The notes below the pieces were generated by a model that was not told the origin of the DNA, searched no databases, and saw only the letters and a list, made by a program, of their open reading frames with translations. 64,000 nt of DNA from Sphingomonas abietis (GTDB lineage Bacteria > Pseudomonadota > Alphaproteobacteria > Sphingomonadales > Sphingomonadaceae), in assembly GCF_027625475.1 (NCBI RefSeq), contig NZ_CP115174.1:744001-808000 (forward strand), given 5' to 3'. Below, piece by piece: positions 17,945 to 26,966 of this stretch. Position numbers and translations under genes: made by a program. How positions within the stretch are numbered: the first letter of the stretch is position 1; the number at the start of each line of letters is the position of its first letter.

Positions 17945-18399
17945 CAGCATCCTCCTCATTATCCTTCATGCCGGGATATCCCGACGCCAGATTTTGTCCA
18001 TATATTTTGTCTGACAAGAAGGCCGGCACGGCATGGGCATGACCGTCGGTCGCAGCCGCGTCGTGCGCACCTTTCGACCCTGCATCCCGCCTCGGGCCAG
18101 CGTCGCGGCTTTTCGAGATAGGGGCGGGGCGATCCATTCGGCGGTGCGGCTGCGGCGGCCGGCGGCCGGCAGCCTTGCAAAATTCCGCCAAAGCGCGCAA
18201 AGAGAGTGCGCCGGATATCGCCGCTGCGATACCGGCCCGCACTTGGCAGCCCCCGCTACCGCTTGTGAATGCGACGACGCCGTCGCAGCCCAGCGATTGG
18301 AAAGCGACTGCGCGCCCTTCTTTTGCTTTTCGTCTTCGTTCCGCAGGATGGCGAAGCGTTTCGGCCGTCCGGCCCCGATCCTGATGTGAGGAAATCCGA
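17945..18399. other. Intergenic region holding operator C; otherwise no gene recognised
   Basis: 455 bases between divergent genes. Besides the palindrome at 18007-18017, I find no frame with a credible ribosome site, start or protein-like composition. The remainder is GC-rich and unremarkable. Confidence 0.6.
18007..18017. promoter_or_regulatory. Putative operator C: TTGTCTGACAA palindrome
   Basis: TTGTC-T-GACAA is a perfect inverted repeat matching the FadR-subfamily consensus TNGTNNNACNA. Its first eight bases equal those of operators A and B. It lies upstream of the aldose 1-epimerase. Confidence 0.6.
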
Positions 18400-18609
18400 A
18401 TGCCCAGAACCGCCGTCCGCCCCTATCTGATCGTCAAGGACGAGGAGGGGCTCTTCCGCATCACCGTGCGGACGACGCGTTTCAACTCGCAGGGCTATCC
18501 TCTCGTCACCGCGAACCTGCTCGAAGGCGGCTTCCCCACGCTGACGACCGCGCGCGCCTATGTCCGCCAGCAATTCCGGGCCGAAGCGACCGATATCGCG
18601 ACCAAATAA
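18400..18609 (+). CDS. Small hypothetical protein
   Basis: 69 residues, starting at ATG with GTGAGGAAA seven bases upstream. The product is soluble-looking: two beta-rich stretches (RPYLIVKDEEGLFRITVRTT) and a C-terminal helix (TTARAYVRQQF). No domain is recognised. The good ribosome site and the hairpin directly after the stop support a real short gene. It is convergent with the spermidine-synthase-like gene. Confidence 0.6.
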   Translation: MPRTAVRPYLIVKDEEGLFRITVRTTRFNSQGYPLVTANLLEGGFPTLTTARAYVRQQFRAEATDIATK

Positions 18610-18616
18610 GTGGCAA

Positions 18617-18642
18617 ATGGCCGGCCCGTCGGGGCCGGCCAT
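18617..18642. terminator. Bidirectional terminator-like hairpin
   Basis: ATGGCCGGCCC (18617-18627) pairs with GGGCCGGCCAT (18632-18642) around a 4-base loop, eight bases after the small gene and before the convergent stop at 18691. Confidence 0.6.
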
Positions 18643-18690
18643 GGCCTTGCAGATATCCCGTTCCGGCGCAGCGCCGGGCCGGGTGCCCGG

Positions 18691-19389
18691 CTATGCCGTC
18701 TTCGTGGCGAGCCAGAGGGTGTGCATTCCGTTATCCTCGCCCGGATAGGCGTCGATGGTGATCTCATCGACCGCGAAGCCGGCCTTTTCCAGCCGTCCAA
18801 CGAATGCGGCATCGGCATAGGCCGACCAGACCGCGAGAATGCCGGCGGGTTTGAGCGCGGCATAGGCGGCGCGCAGCCCCCAATTGCAGTAAAGCCGCTC
18901 GTTGGCGAGATGGATCAGCCCGTCCGGCCCATTGTCGACATCGAGCAGGATGGCGTCGAACCCGGCGGTTTCGCGGACGATCACGTTATGGACGTCGGCC
19001 ATTTCGATCGTCACGCGCGGATCGGCGAGGTTGTCGCCGAACAGATGGGCCAGCGGCCCGTTCGCCCACTCCACGATCTTGGGCACCAGTTCGGCGACGA
19101 CGATGCTCGATCCGGGCGAGATCGCCTTGAGCGCCGCGCCGAGCGTGAAGCCCATGCCGAGGCCGCCGATCAGCATCCGGGCCGGCCGCGCGCCCAGCCG
19201 CTCGCACGTCAAGGTCGCGAGCGCCTGTTCGGAATGGCGGACCTGGTTGCCCATCAGCTCTTCGGGGCCGAAGCGGATCGAGAAATCCTCGCCTCGCCGC
19301 AACAGCCGCAGCTGGCCGCCATCCGGCAGGTCTGCCGTGTCGATCAGCTCGACCGGGTCGGTGGCCGGAACGTCTTGCGTTTCCAGCAC
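18691..19389 (-). CDS. Spermidine synthase-like (class I aminopropyl/methyltransferase fold) protein
   Basis: 232 residues. The S-adenosyl binding pattern MLIGGLGMGFTLGAAL, the acidic strand VVAELVPKIVEW and the FDAILLDVDNGPDGL segment match spermidine-synthase-like proteins, which in sphingomonads and relatives often lack an assigned substrate. The protein is shorter than true SpeE (about 280-300) and misses its N-terminal beta domain. It starts 15 bases after a small basic protein gene, so the two are probably one transcript. A polyamine role is possible but not shown. Confidence 0.75.
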   Translation of the reverse strand: MLETQDVPATDPVELIDTADLPDGGQLRLLRRGEDFSIRFGPEELMGNQVRHSEQALATLTCERLGARPARMLIGGLGMGFTLGAALKAISPGSSIVVAELVPKIVEWANGPLAHLFGDNLADPRVTIEMADVHNVIVRETAGFDAILLDVDNGPDGLIHLANERLYCNWGLRAAYAALKPAGILAVWSAYADAAFVGRLEKAGFAVDEITIDAYPGEDNGMHTLWLATKTA

Positions 19390-19403
19390 GATCGGGGCGG
19401 TGC

Positions 19404-19679
19404 TCAGGCGTCGGCTTTCTGGGCCGGGGCGGCGGCCTTGGCGTCGTTCGCCGGTGCCTTGGAGGCGGTCAGGCGTGCGGCGACGGCGCGTTTGTGCCGC
19501 TTGTTGGCGGTGCGGAGCTGGCCCATGGAATATCCTGTCAGGTAGAAATCGGTCGCGGTGTTGGCCAGGTCGGCGTCCGTCACGCGGTGATCACGCCATC
19601 CTTGGTCATGTTTGGGTGCTGCTGGCAAGCCAGGCCCGTTTTTGTGCGGCGCCGGCGGGACGACCATTTGTCCGTCCAT
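19404..19679 (-). CDS. Small basic hypothetical protein
   Basis: About 91 residues if the ATG at 19679 is used; the frame is also open to 19739, which would overlap the divergent oxoprolinase start. The C-terminal half is Lys/Arg/Ala-rich and helix-prone (GQLRTANKRHKRAVAARLTASKAP). No family is recognised and the ribosome site is weak. It sits 14 bases before the spermidine-synthase-like gene on the same strand. Moderate to low support. Confidence 0.4.
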   Translation of the reverse strand: MDGQMVVPPAPHKNGPGLPAAPKHDQGWRDHRVTDADLANTATDFYLTGYSMGQLRTANKRHKRAVAARLTASKAPANDAKAAAPAQKADA

Positions 19680-19727
19680 TGCGGAAGCGGTTGACGCGCG
19701 ATCGGGCCGGGCGGCAAGACTGGGCGA

Positions 19728-22700
19728 ATGATGTGGCAATTCTGGATCGATCGCGGCGGCACCTTCACGGACATCGTCGCGCGATCGCCCGACGGGGATA
19801 TCCGTGCCGCGAAGCTGCTATCCGAGGATCCCGACCGTTACGCGGACGCAGCGGTGGAGGGTATCCGCCGGCTGACCGGGGCCGGTATCGACGCGCTGCC
19901 GCCGCTGTCGGTGCGGATCGGCACCACGGTCGCCACCAACGCGCTGCTCGAACGCAAGGGCGAGCCGGTGCTGCTGGCGATCACGCGCGGCTTCGGCGAT
20001 GCGCTGGCGATCGGCTATCAGGAGCGGCCCGATATCTTCGCGCGCCGCATCGATCGGCCGGCCCCGCTCTATGCCGAGGCGATCGAGATCGACGAGCGCG
20101 TCACCGCCGAGGGCGAAGTGCTGGTCCCGCTCGACGAGGCGGCGGCGCGGGCGACGCTGGGAGAGGCTTTCGGCCGAGGCCTGCGGTCGATCGCGATCGT
20201 GCTGATGCACGGCTATCGTCATACCGCGCATGAGGCGACGCTGGCCGGCATCGCGCGCGCGATCGGCTTCACCCAGGTGTCGGTGAGCCATGAGGTCGGG
20301 CCGCTGATCAAGCTGATCGGGCGCGGCGATACCAGCGTGGCCGACGCCTATCTGTCGCCGGTGCTCGGCCGTTACGTGCAGGGCTTCTCCGCCGCGCTGG
20401 GCGAGGGGCAGGCGCCGCTGTTCATGCAATCGAGCGGCGGGCTGATCGAGGGCGCGCGGCTGGCCGGCAAGGACGCGATCCTCTCCGGCCCGGCGGGCGG
20501 CATCGTCGGCATGGCGAAGACGGCGGCGGCGGCCGGCTTCGATCACATCATCGGCTTCGACATGGGCGGCACCTCGACCGATGTGTCGCATTATGCCGGC
20601 GATTATGAGCGCGACACCGAGACGGCCATCGCGGGCGTGCGGCTGCGGGTGCCGATGCTGCGGATCCATACCGTTGCAGCCGGGGGCGGATCGATCTGCC
20701 GGTTCGAGGGCGGCCGTTACCGGGTCGGCCCGGAATCGGCCGGCGCGGTGCCGGGGCCGGCGAGCTACCGGCGGGGCGGGCCGCTGACCGTCACCGATTG
20801 CAATGTGCTGCTCGGCAAGCTCCAGCCCGGCTTCTTCCCGGCGCTGTTCGGGCCATCGGGCGACGAACCGCTCGATGCCGGTGTGGTGGCGCAGCGCTTC
20901 GCCGAAGTCGCCGAAGAGGTGGCGACGGCGACCGGCGCGCGGCCCGATGTGAAGGCGATGGCGGAGGGGATGATCGCCATCGCCGTCGCCAATATGGCCC
21001 ATGCGATCAAGCGCATCTCGGTGGCGCGCGGGCATGATGTCAGCCGCTACACGCTGGCCTGCTTCGGCGGGGCGGGCGGGCAACATGCCTGCCTCGTCGC
21101 CGATGCGCTCGGCATGCGGCGGGTGATGATCCATCCCCATGCCGGCGTGCTCTCCGCCTACGGCATGGGACTGGCCGACCGCACGGTGCTGCGCGAACGA
21201 ACCGTCGCGCTGCCGATCGAGGACGTCGCGGGGATCGGCGCGGCCGCCGGATCGCTGGAGGAGGCCGCCCGGCAGGCGCTCGCGGAGCAGGATATCGGCG
21301 ACGCCGCGATCGAGATTTTGTGCCGCGCACATCTTCGCCTCGCCGGCGCTGACAGCCTGATCGAGGTGATGCTGGATAGGCCGGCGGCGATGCGCGCCGC
21401 CTTCGATGTGGCGCATCGCGCGCGCTTCGGCTTCGTGGCGGCCGGCGACCTGCTCTGCGACATGCTCCAGGTCGAGGCGATCGCACGATCCGGCGAAGGC
21501 GCCGACCTGTCGCGGGCACCGGATGTCGCAGGTCCGCCCGCTGCCAAAGCGAAAGTGGAGGCGTTCCTGGCCGGCGCGTTGCGGACCATGCCGCTCTACG
21601 ATCGCGCCGCGCTGCCGTCCGGCTGGTCGGTCGACGGGCCGGCGCTGGTGATCGATGCCGTCTCCACCACGGTGGTCGAGCCCGGCTGGCGCATCATGGT
21701 CGATCCGCTCGGCAATCTGATCCTCACCCGCACCGCGGCGCTGGGCGTGGCGGCGGCCGGCACCGATGTCGATCCGGTGCGGCTGGAGATCTTCTCCGCT
21801 TTGTTCATGGCGATCGCCGAGGAGATGGGCGCCGCGCTCCAGCATTCGGCGGCGTCGGTGAACATCCGCGAGCGGCTCGATTTTTCCTGCGCGCTGTTCG
21901 ATGCGGGCGGCAACCTGATCGCCAACGCGCCGCACATGCCGGTGCATCTGGGGTCGATGGGCGAGAGCATCCGCACCGTGATCGAGGCGCGGGCCGGGCG
22001 GATGCAGCCCGGCGACGCCTATGCGCTCAACGATCCCTTCGGCGGCGGCACCCATCTGCCCGACATCACCGTCGTCATGCCGGTGTTCGTGGGTGAGCGG
22101 GATGTGGATGGGCAGGACGATGCGCCGGCTTATTATGTCGCGGCGCGCGGCCACCATGCCGATATCGGCGGGATCAGCCCCGGATCGATGCCGCCGGGCA
22201 GTACCCGCATCGATCAGGAAGGCATCATCCTGCGCGACGTGCCGGTGGTGGAGCAGGGCCGCTTCCGCGAGGCCGAACTGCGCGCATTGCTGGCCGAAGG
22301 GCCATGGCCGGCGCGCAATGTCGACCAGAATATCGCGGATCTCCAGGCGCAGGTCGCGGCGTGCGCGCGCGGCGCCGCCGAACTGCGCCGGATCACCGCC
22401 GATTACGGCGCCGATGTCGTCGCCGCCTATATGGAGCATGTCCAGGCCCATGCCGAAGCGGCGGTGCGCGCGATCATCGGGCGGCTGTCCGACGGTGCCT
22501 TCGCCTATGAGATGGACGATGGCGCGGTGGTACAGGTGGCGGTGTCGATCGATCGCGCGCACGGCAGCGCGACGGTGGATTTCACCGGCAGCAGCGCGCA
22601 ACTCGGCAGCAATTTCAACGCGCCGCGTTCGATCACGCGGGCGGCGGTGCTCTATGCCTTCCGCACGTTGTTGGATGAGCCGATCCCGATGAACGATGGC

Positions 22701-23318
22701 TGCCTGCGGCCGATCCGCATCATCGTGCCCGAAGGGTCGATGCTCGATCCGCGTCCGCCGGCCGCGGTCGTCGCCGGCAATGTCGAGACCAGCCAGGTGG
22801 TGACCGACGCGATCTTCGGCGCGCTCGGCGTGATGGCGGCGGCGCAGGGGACGATGAACAACTTCACCTTCGGCAACGCCCGCGTCCAATATTATGAGAC
22901 GATCGCGGGCGGATCGGGCGCCGGCCCCGATTTCGACGGCACCGCCGCCATCCAGACCCACATGACCAACAGCCGCCTGACCGATCCCGAAATCCTCGAG
23001 ACGCGCTTCCCGGTGTTGCTGGAGCGGTTCGCGATCCGCCACGGCTCGGGCGGGCGTGGCGGCCATGACGGCGGCGACGGCGCCGTCCGGGTGATCCGGG
23101 CGCGCGAGCCGATGTCCGCCGGCATTCTCGCCAACCGGCGCCGGGTGCCGCCGTTCGGGCTGGCCGGCGGCGCGCCGGGCGCGGTCGGCACCAACCATGT
23201 CGAGCGCGCCGATGGACGCATCGAACCCTTGCCCGCCACCGCCGCCGTCGAACTGGAGGCGGGCGACCGCTTCGTGATCGAGACGCCGGGCGGCGGCGGC
23301 TATGGCGTGCCGCGCTGA
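19728..23318 (+). CDS. 5-oxoprolinase / hydantoinase A+B fusion
   Basis: 1196 residues. The N-terminal half (about 1-680) is HyuA-like and has an actin/ASKHA-type ATP site ([39 protein letters not shown]). The C-terminal half (about 690-1195) is HyuB-like ([47 protein letters not shown], ending ETPGGGGYG). Fused length and order are those of ATP-dependent 5-oxoprolinase, which opens pyroglutamate to glutamate; fused hydantoinases are the alternative. It leads a four-gene unit with two membrane proteins and DUF2891, and its stop shares one base with the next start. In a peptide-catabolic locus, pyroglutamate freed from N-terminal Gln is a plausible substrate. Confidence 0.85.
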   Translation: MMWQFWIDRGGTFTDIVARSPDGDIRAAKLLSEDPDRYADAAVEGIRRLTGAGIDALPPLSVRIGTTVATNALLERKGEPVLLAITRGFGDALAIGYQERPDIFARRIDRPAPLYAEAIEIDERVTAEGEVLVPLDEAAARATLGEAFGRGLRSIAIVLMHGYRHTAHEATLAGIARAIGFTQVSVSHEVGPLIKLIGRGDTSVADAYLSPVLGRYVQGFSAALGEGQAPLFMQSSGGLIEGARLAGKDAILSGPAGGIVGMAKTAAAAGFDHIIGFDMGGTSTDVSHYAGDYERDTETAIAGVRLRVPMLRIHTVAAGGGSICRFEGGRYRVGPESAGAVPGPASYRRGGPLTVTDCNVLLGKLQPGFFPALFGPSGDEPLDAGVVAQRFAEVAEEVATATGARPDVKAMAEGMIAIAVANMAHAIKRISVARGHDVSRYTLACFGGAGGQHACLVADALGMRRVMIHPHAGVLSAYGMGLADRTVLRERTVALPIEDVAGIGAAAGSLEEAARQALAEQDIGDAAIEILCRAHLRLAGADSLIEVMLDRPAAMRAAFDVAHRARFGFVAAGDLLCDMLQVEAIARSGEGADLSRAPDVAGPPAAKAKVEAFLAGALRTMPLYDRAALPSGWSVDGPALVIDAVSTTVVEPGWRIMVDPLGNLILTRTAALGVAAAGTDVDPVRLEIFSALFMAIAEEMGAALQHSAASVNIRERLDFSCALFDAGGNLIANAPHMPVHLGSMGESIRTVIEARAGRMQPGDAYALNDPFGGGTHLPDITVVMPVFVGERDVDGQDDAPAYYVAARGHHADIGGISPGSMPPGSTRIDQEGIILRDVPVVEQGRFREAELRALLAEGPWPARNVDQNIADLQAQVAACARGAAELRRITADYGADVVAAYMEHVQAHAEAAVRAIIGRLSDGAFAYEMDDGAVVQVAVSIDRAHGSATVDFTGSSAQLGSNFNAPRSITRAAVLYAFRTLLDEPIPMNDGCLRPIRIIVPEGSMLDPRPPAAVVAGNVETSQVVTDAIFGALGVMAAAQGTMNNFTFGNARVQYYETIAGGSGAGPDFDGTAAIQTHMTNSRLTDPEILETRFPVLLERFAIRHGSGGRGGHDGGDGAVRVIRAREPMSAGILANRRRVPPFGLAGGAPGAVGTNHVERADGRIEPLPATAAVELEAGDRFVIETPGGGGYGVPR

Positions 23319-23998
23319 TGCTGGTGCTCGCCGGGATCGCGGTGATCGTGCTGGGCTTCCTGCTCCGCTTCAATCCGCTGCTCGTCATTGCCGTATCGGC
23401 GGCCGTGACGGGGTGGGCAGCGGGATTGAGCCCGCTCGCGATCCTCGCGGCGATCGGCAAGGCGTTCAACGGGGTGCGCTATGTCTCGATCATCTGGATC
23501 ATCTTGCCGGTGATCGGCCTGCTCGAGCGCTACGGCTTGCAGGAGCGTGCGCGCATCTTCGTCGCCGGCCTGGCACGGGCGACGGCGGGGCGGCTGCTGA
23601 TCGTCTATCTGCTGTTCCGCCAGATCACCGCCGCGATCGGGCTGAATTCGATCGCCGGGCCGGCGCATACGGTGCGGCCGCTGGTCGCGCCGATGGCGGA
23701 GGCACTGGCCGAGACGCAGGCCGGGCCGTTGGACGACGGGCAGCGCGAGCATATCCGGGCGATGGCCGCCGCCACCGACAATGTCGGGGTGTTCTTCGGG
23801 GAGGACATCTTCCTCGCCATCGGCTCGGTGCTGCTGATTAAGGGGCTGCTCGAACAGTTCGGCATCGTCCTCCAGCCGTTCAGCCTGTCGCTGTGGGCGA
23901 TCCCGAGCGCGATCGCCGCCTTCCTGATCCACGGTGCGCGCCTGCTGTGGCTGGACCGGCGGCTCGGCCGGCAGATGGCTCGAAGGGCGGCGCGATGA
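23318..23998 (+). CDS. DUF969 family membrane protein
   Basis: 226 residues with about five hydrophobic segments (VLAGIAVIVLGFLLRF, LLVIAVSAAVTGWAAG, YVSIIWIILPVIGLLERYG and others) and the RQITAAIGLNSIAGPAHTVRPLVAPM block typical of DUF969. It always occurs with a DUF979 partner; here that gene starts inside its stop (ATGA). In Bacillus the DUF969/DUF979 pair, as I recall, lies beside pyroglutamyl peptidase. With a 5-oxoprolinase immediately upstream, the pair is best read as a two-component permease, possibly for 5-oxoproline. That function is inference. Confidence 0.8.
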   Translation: MLVLAGIAVIVLGFLLRFNPLLVIAVSAAVTGWAAGLSPLAILAAIGKAFNGVRYVSIIWIILPVIGLLERYGLQERARIFVAGLARATAGRLLIVYLLFRQITAAIGLNSIAGPAHTVRPLVAPMAEALAETQAGPLDDGQREHIRAMAAATDNVGVFFGEDIFLAIGSVLLIKGLLEQFGIVLQPFSLSLWAIPSAIAAFLIHGARLLWLDRRLGRQMARRAAR

Positions 23999-24927
23999 TC
24001 GGGCTGCCCTTCATCTATACGGTCGCGGGCGTGATGTTCGCGCTCTATGCGACGCTGAGTCTCGCTGATCGGCGTTTGGCCAATGCCGCCTTCTGGGGTC
24101 TGCTGGCGCTGAGCTTTCTGTTCGGCGATCGGCTGGGCGATATCGCCAATGGCTGCCTCGTGCTGGGGCTGGTCGCGGTCGCGGCGACCGGGCGGATGCG
24201 GCGTTCGGGCAGCGAGGACGGCGCTGATCGCAGCGCGGAAGCCGCGCGCCGGGGCAATCGCCTGTTCCTGCCCGTGCTGATCGTGCCGGTGGTGGCGCTG
24301 GTCGGCACGCTGGCCTTCTGGCGGTGGCCGGGGCTGGCCGATCCCAAGCAGGCGACGCTGGTGGCGCTGGCGCTGGGCGTGCTGATCGCGCTGGCGGTCG
24401 CCTGCGCCTGGCTGCGCCCGCATCCGGCGACGCCGCTGCGCGAAGGCCTGCGGCTGATGGACTCGGTCGGCTGGGCGGCGGTGCTGCCGCAGATGCTGGC
24501 GAGCCTCGGCGCGGTGTTCGCGCTGTCGGGCGTCGGCACGGTCGTGGGCGGCCTGATCGGGCATATGGTGCCGCAGGGCAGCCTGATCGGTGCGACGATC
24601 GCCTATGGACTCGGCATGGCGCTGTTCACCATCGTGATGGGCAATGCCTTCGCCGCCTTTCCGGTGATGATGGCGGCGGTCGGCCTGCCGTTGCTGATCC
24701 ACGGCCAGCATGGCGATCCGGCGGTGATCGCGGCGATCGGGATGCTGTGCGGCTTCTGCGGCACCCTGCTGACGCCGATGGCGGCCAATTTCAACATCGT
24801 GCCGGCGGTCCTGCTCGACCTGAAGGATCGCCATGGCGTGATCCGCGCGCAGGCGCCGACCGCGCTGCCGCTGCTGGCGGTCAACATCCTGCTCATCCTC
24901 TGGCTCGCTTTTCCAGGACATTCATGA
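23995..24927 (+). CDS. DUF979 family membrane protein
   Basis: 310 residues from the ATG at 23995, which overlaps the preceding stop by four bases. About eight to nine hydrophobic segments are seen, with conserved glycine-rich loops (SGVGTVVGGLIGHMVPQGS, FTIVMGNAFAAFPVMMAAVGLP, LCGFCGTLLTPMAANFNIVP). Together with DUF969 it probably forms an inner-membrane transporter. The same ATGA overlap joins it to the DUF2891 gene, indicating translational coupling through the whole operon. Confidence 0.8.
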   Translation: MIGLPFIYTVAGVMFALYATLSLADRRLANAAFWGLLALSFLFGDRLGDIANGCLVLGLVAVAATGRMRRSGSEDGADRSAEAARRGNRLFLPVLIVPVVALVGTLAFWRWPGLADPKQATLVALALGVLIALAVACAWLRPHPATPLREGLRLMDSVGWAAVLPQMLASLGAVFALSGVGTVVGGLIGHMVPQGSLIGATIAYGLGMALFTIVMGNAFAAFPVMMAAVGLPLLIHGQHGDPAVIAAIGMLCGFCGTLLTPMAANFNIVPAVLLDLKDRHGVIRAQAPTALPLLAVNILLILWLAFPGHS

Positions 24928-25904
24928 CCCCCGAGACCGCTGCCCGCTTCGCCCGCCTCACCCTCGCCCATGTCGGCCGCGAATATCCCAACAAGCTCGA
25001 TCATGTGATGGCCGGGCCGGAGGATGCGCGCACCCCGTCCGAGCTTCACCCGATCTTCTACGGCAGCTTCGACTGGCATAGCTGCGTGCATGGCTGGTGG
25101 CAGTTGCTGCGGCTGGCGCGGCTGCATCCCGATCTCCCCGAAAGCGCCCTCATCCGGGACCGGGCGGACGCGATGCTGACGGTGGAGAAGATGGCGGGCG
25201 AACTCGCCTATCTCGATCGCCCGGCGTCGGCCGGCTTCGAGCGGCCTTATGGCTGGGCGTGGGCGATGGCGCTCCATCACGAGGCGGCCGGCACGCGATG
25301 GGAAGGCGTGCTGGCGCCGCTGGCCCATGCCTTCGCCGATCGCTGGCAGGCCCATCTGCCCAAGCTCACCTATCCCATTCGGGCCGGTGCCCATTCCAAC
25401 ACGGCATTCGCGCTGATCCATGCCTTTGACTGGGCCGTCGATTTCCGGCCGGAACTGGCAGCGACGATCCGTGAGCGGGCGACGCACTGGTATGCAGCGG
25501 ACAAGGGCTGCCAGGCCTGGGAGCCGAGCGGCGACGATTTCCTGTCGCCGGCTTTGTGCGAGGCTCAGTTGATGAGCCGCGTGCTCGGCCCGGAGCAATT
25601 CGCGCCATGGTTCGATGGCTTCCTGCCGGATGCGGCGGTGGCGCGCCCGGCGACGCTGTTCATGCCCGCGTATGTCTCCGATCGCAGCGATGGCAAGATC
25701 GCGCATCTCGACGGGTTGAACCTCAGCCGTGCCTGGTGCTGGCGGGCGATCACCGCCGCGCTGGGCGCTTCGCATCCGGTTGTGCCGCTGGCGAAGGCGG
25801 CGGCCGAGCGCCATCTGGATGCCAGTCTGCCCCATATCGCGGGGGACTATATGGGCGAGCATTGGCTGGCGACTTTCGCGCTTTTGGCGATCGATCAGGG
25901 CTGA
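24924..25904 (+). CDS. DUF2891 family protein
   Basis: 326 residues, soluble, without a signal peptide. It is rich in Trp and His with an alpha-toroid look: SELHPIFYGSFDWHSCVHGWW near residue 40, GWAWAMALHHEA, RAGAHSNTAFALIHAFDWA, and GLNLSRAWCWRAI near the C-terminus. The repeated helical blocks and aromatic/acidic residues recall (alpha/alpha)6 barrels, but no function is established for DUF2891. Operon position after 5-oxoprolinase and its putative transporter ties it to the same substrate. Confidence 0.75.
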   Translation: MTPETAARFARLTLAHVGREYPNKLDHVMAGPEDARTPSELHPIFYGSFDWHSCVHGWWQLLRLARLHPDLPESALIRDRADAMLTVEKMAGELAYLDRPASAGFERPYGWAWAMALHHEAAGTRWEGVLAPLAHAFADRWQAHLPKLTYPIRAGAHSNTAFALIHAFDWAVDFRPELAATIRERATHWYAADKGCQAWEPSGDDFLSPALCEAQLMSRVLGPEQFAPWFDGFLPDAAVARPATLFMPAYVSDRSDGKIAHLDGLNLSRAWCWRAITAALGASHPVVPLAKAAAERHLDASLPHIAGDYMGEHWLATFALLAIDQG

Positions 25905-25977
25905 CGACGACCATGTCCGTCCACCACTTTCATTTCACCGCCGCGCACAATTTGTCTGTTGCCTTGATAAAGGATAC

Positions 25978-25985
25978 CGTATACG
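25978..25985. promoter_or_regulatory. Putative hydroxyproline-regulon operator 1 (CGTATACG)
   Basis: The palindrome CGTATACG, in the context GATACCGTATACGAAATA, lies 31 bases before the deaminase ATG. The same 8-mer occurs at 35446-35453, upstream of the D-amino-acid dehydrogenase. A GTATAC core is typical of several GntR/FadR-family operators. Confidence 0.55.
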
Positions 25986-26016
25986 AAATAGGGAACCGCT
26001 TGGAGGAAAGATTTTT

Positions 26017-26937
26017 ATGACCGCTTCGCCGACCCTTTGGAAAGGCGTCTACCCGGCTGCGACCACCCAGTTCGCCGAAGACCTGTCGATCGATCTGGAT
26101 TACACGCAGCGCGTCCAGACCGCGCTCGTCGATGATGGCGTGGACGGGCTGATCCTGCTCGGCACCTGCGGCGAGAACAACTCGCTTGAGCATGACGAGA
26201 AGCGCACTGTCCTGAAGGGCGGCGTCGAAGCCGTCGGTGGCCGCGTGCCGCTCGTCGCCGGCGTGTCCGAATTCACCACCGCGCGCGCGATCGAATATGT
26301 GAAGGATGCCGAGAAGATCGGTGTCGACGCGCTGATGCTGCTGCCGGCGATGGTCTATGTGCCGACCACCGAGGAACTGGTCGCCCATTTCCGCGCCGTC
26401 GCCGAGGCAACCTCGCTGCCGATCATGCTCTACAACAATCCGCCGGCCTATCGCGTCAACGTCTCGTTCGAGGCGCTCGAGGGTCTGCGCGACGTCAAGA
26501 ACATCGTCGCGGTCAAGGAAAGCGCGCCCGACGCGCGCCGCTTCACCGACGTGCTCAACCGCTTCGGTGATCGCTACACCGTGATGGCCGGTCTCGACGA
26601 CGTGGCGCTCGAGGGCATGGCGCTCGGTGCGTCCGGCTGGGTCTCCGGCCTGACCAGCGCCTTCCCGGAAGAGTCGGTGCGCCTGATCGCCGCCTTCTAC
26701 GAGGGCAAGTGGGAAGAGGCGCGTGCCATCTACCGCTGGTTCATGCCGCTCCTCCACCTCGATGCCGAGCATGATCTCGTCCAGTCGATCAAGCTCGCCG
26801 AGCAGATCATGGGCCGTGGTTCGGAGCGCGTCCGTATGCCGCGCATGCCGCTGACCGGTCAGCGGCGCGCCGACGTGATCAAGTGGGTCGAGGAGGCTGC
26901 GGCCACCCGGCCGAGCCAGCAGGCCAAGGCCGCCTAA
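26017..26937 (+). CDS. DHDPS-family aldolase/deaminase, probable pyrroline-4-hydroxy-2-carboxylate deaminase
   Basis: 306 residues from the ATG at 26017, supported by TTGGAGGAAAG at good distance. It is a Schiff-base TIM barrel of the dihydrodipicolinate synthase family: GLILLGTCGENNSL loop, Tyr139 in MLYNNPP and Lys167 in IVAVKES. In hydroxyproline catabolism a member of this family (LhpC/HypD) deaminates 1-pyrroline-4-hydroxy-2-carboxylate to alpha-ketoglutarate semialdehyde. A hydroxyproline 2-epimerase gene follows 29 bases later, which favours this role over 2-keto-3-deoxy-arabonate dehydratase or lysine biosynthesis. A CGTATACG operator-like site precedes it. Confidence 0.8.
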   Translation: MTASPTLWKGVYPAATTQFAEDLSIDLDYTQRVQTALVDDGVDGLILLGTCGENNSLEHDEKRTVLKGGVEAVGGRVPLVAGVSEFTTARAIEYVKDAEKIGVDALMLLPAMVYVPTTEELVAHFRAVAEATSLPIMLYNNPPAYRVNVSFEALEGLRDVKNIVAVKESAPDARRFTDVLNRFGDRYTVMAGLDDVALEGMALGASGWVSGLTSAFPEESVRLIAAFYEGKWEEARAIYRWFMPLLHLDAEHDLVQSIKLAEQIMGRGSERVRMPRMPLTGQRRADVIKWVEEAAATRPSQQAKAA

Positions 26938-26966
26938 CGGGGCCGCGTAACGGAGCGACAGCAGCG

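Noticed and set aside
18033..18389. 118-codon frame in the gap before the small gene at 18400
   Set aside because: No ribosome site, Arg/Ala-rich composition and no protein-like pattern.
19818..23198. 1126-codon open frame opposite the 5-oxoprolinase gene
   Set aside because: Antisense shadow of a certain gene. His/Arg/Gly-rich without motifs; long open antisense frames are common at this GC content.
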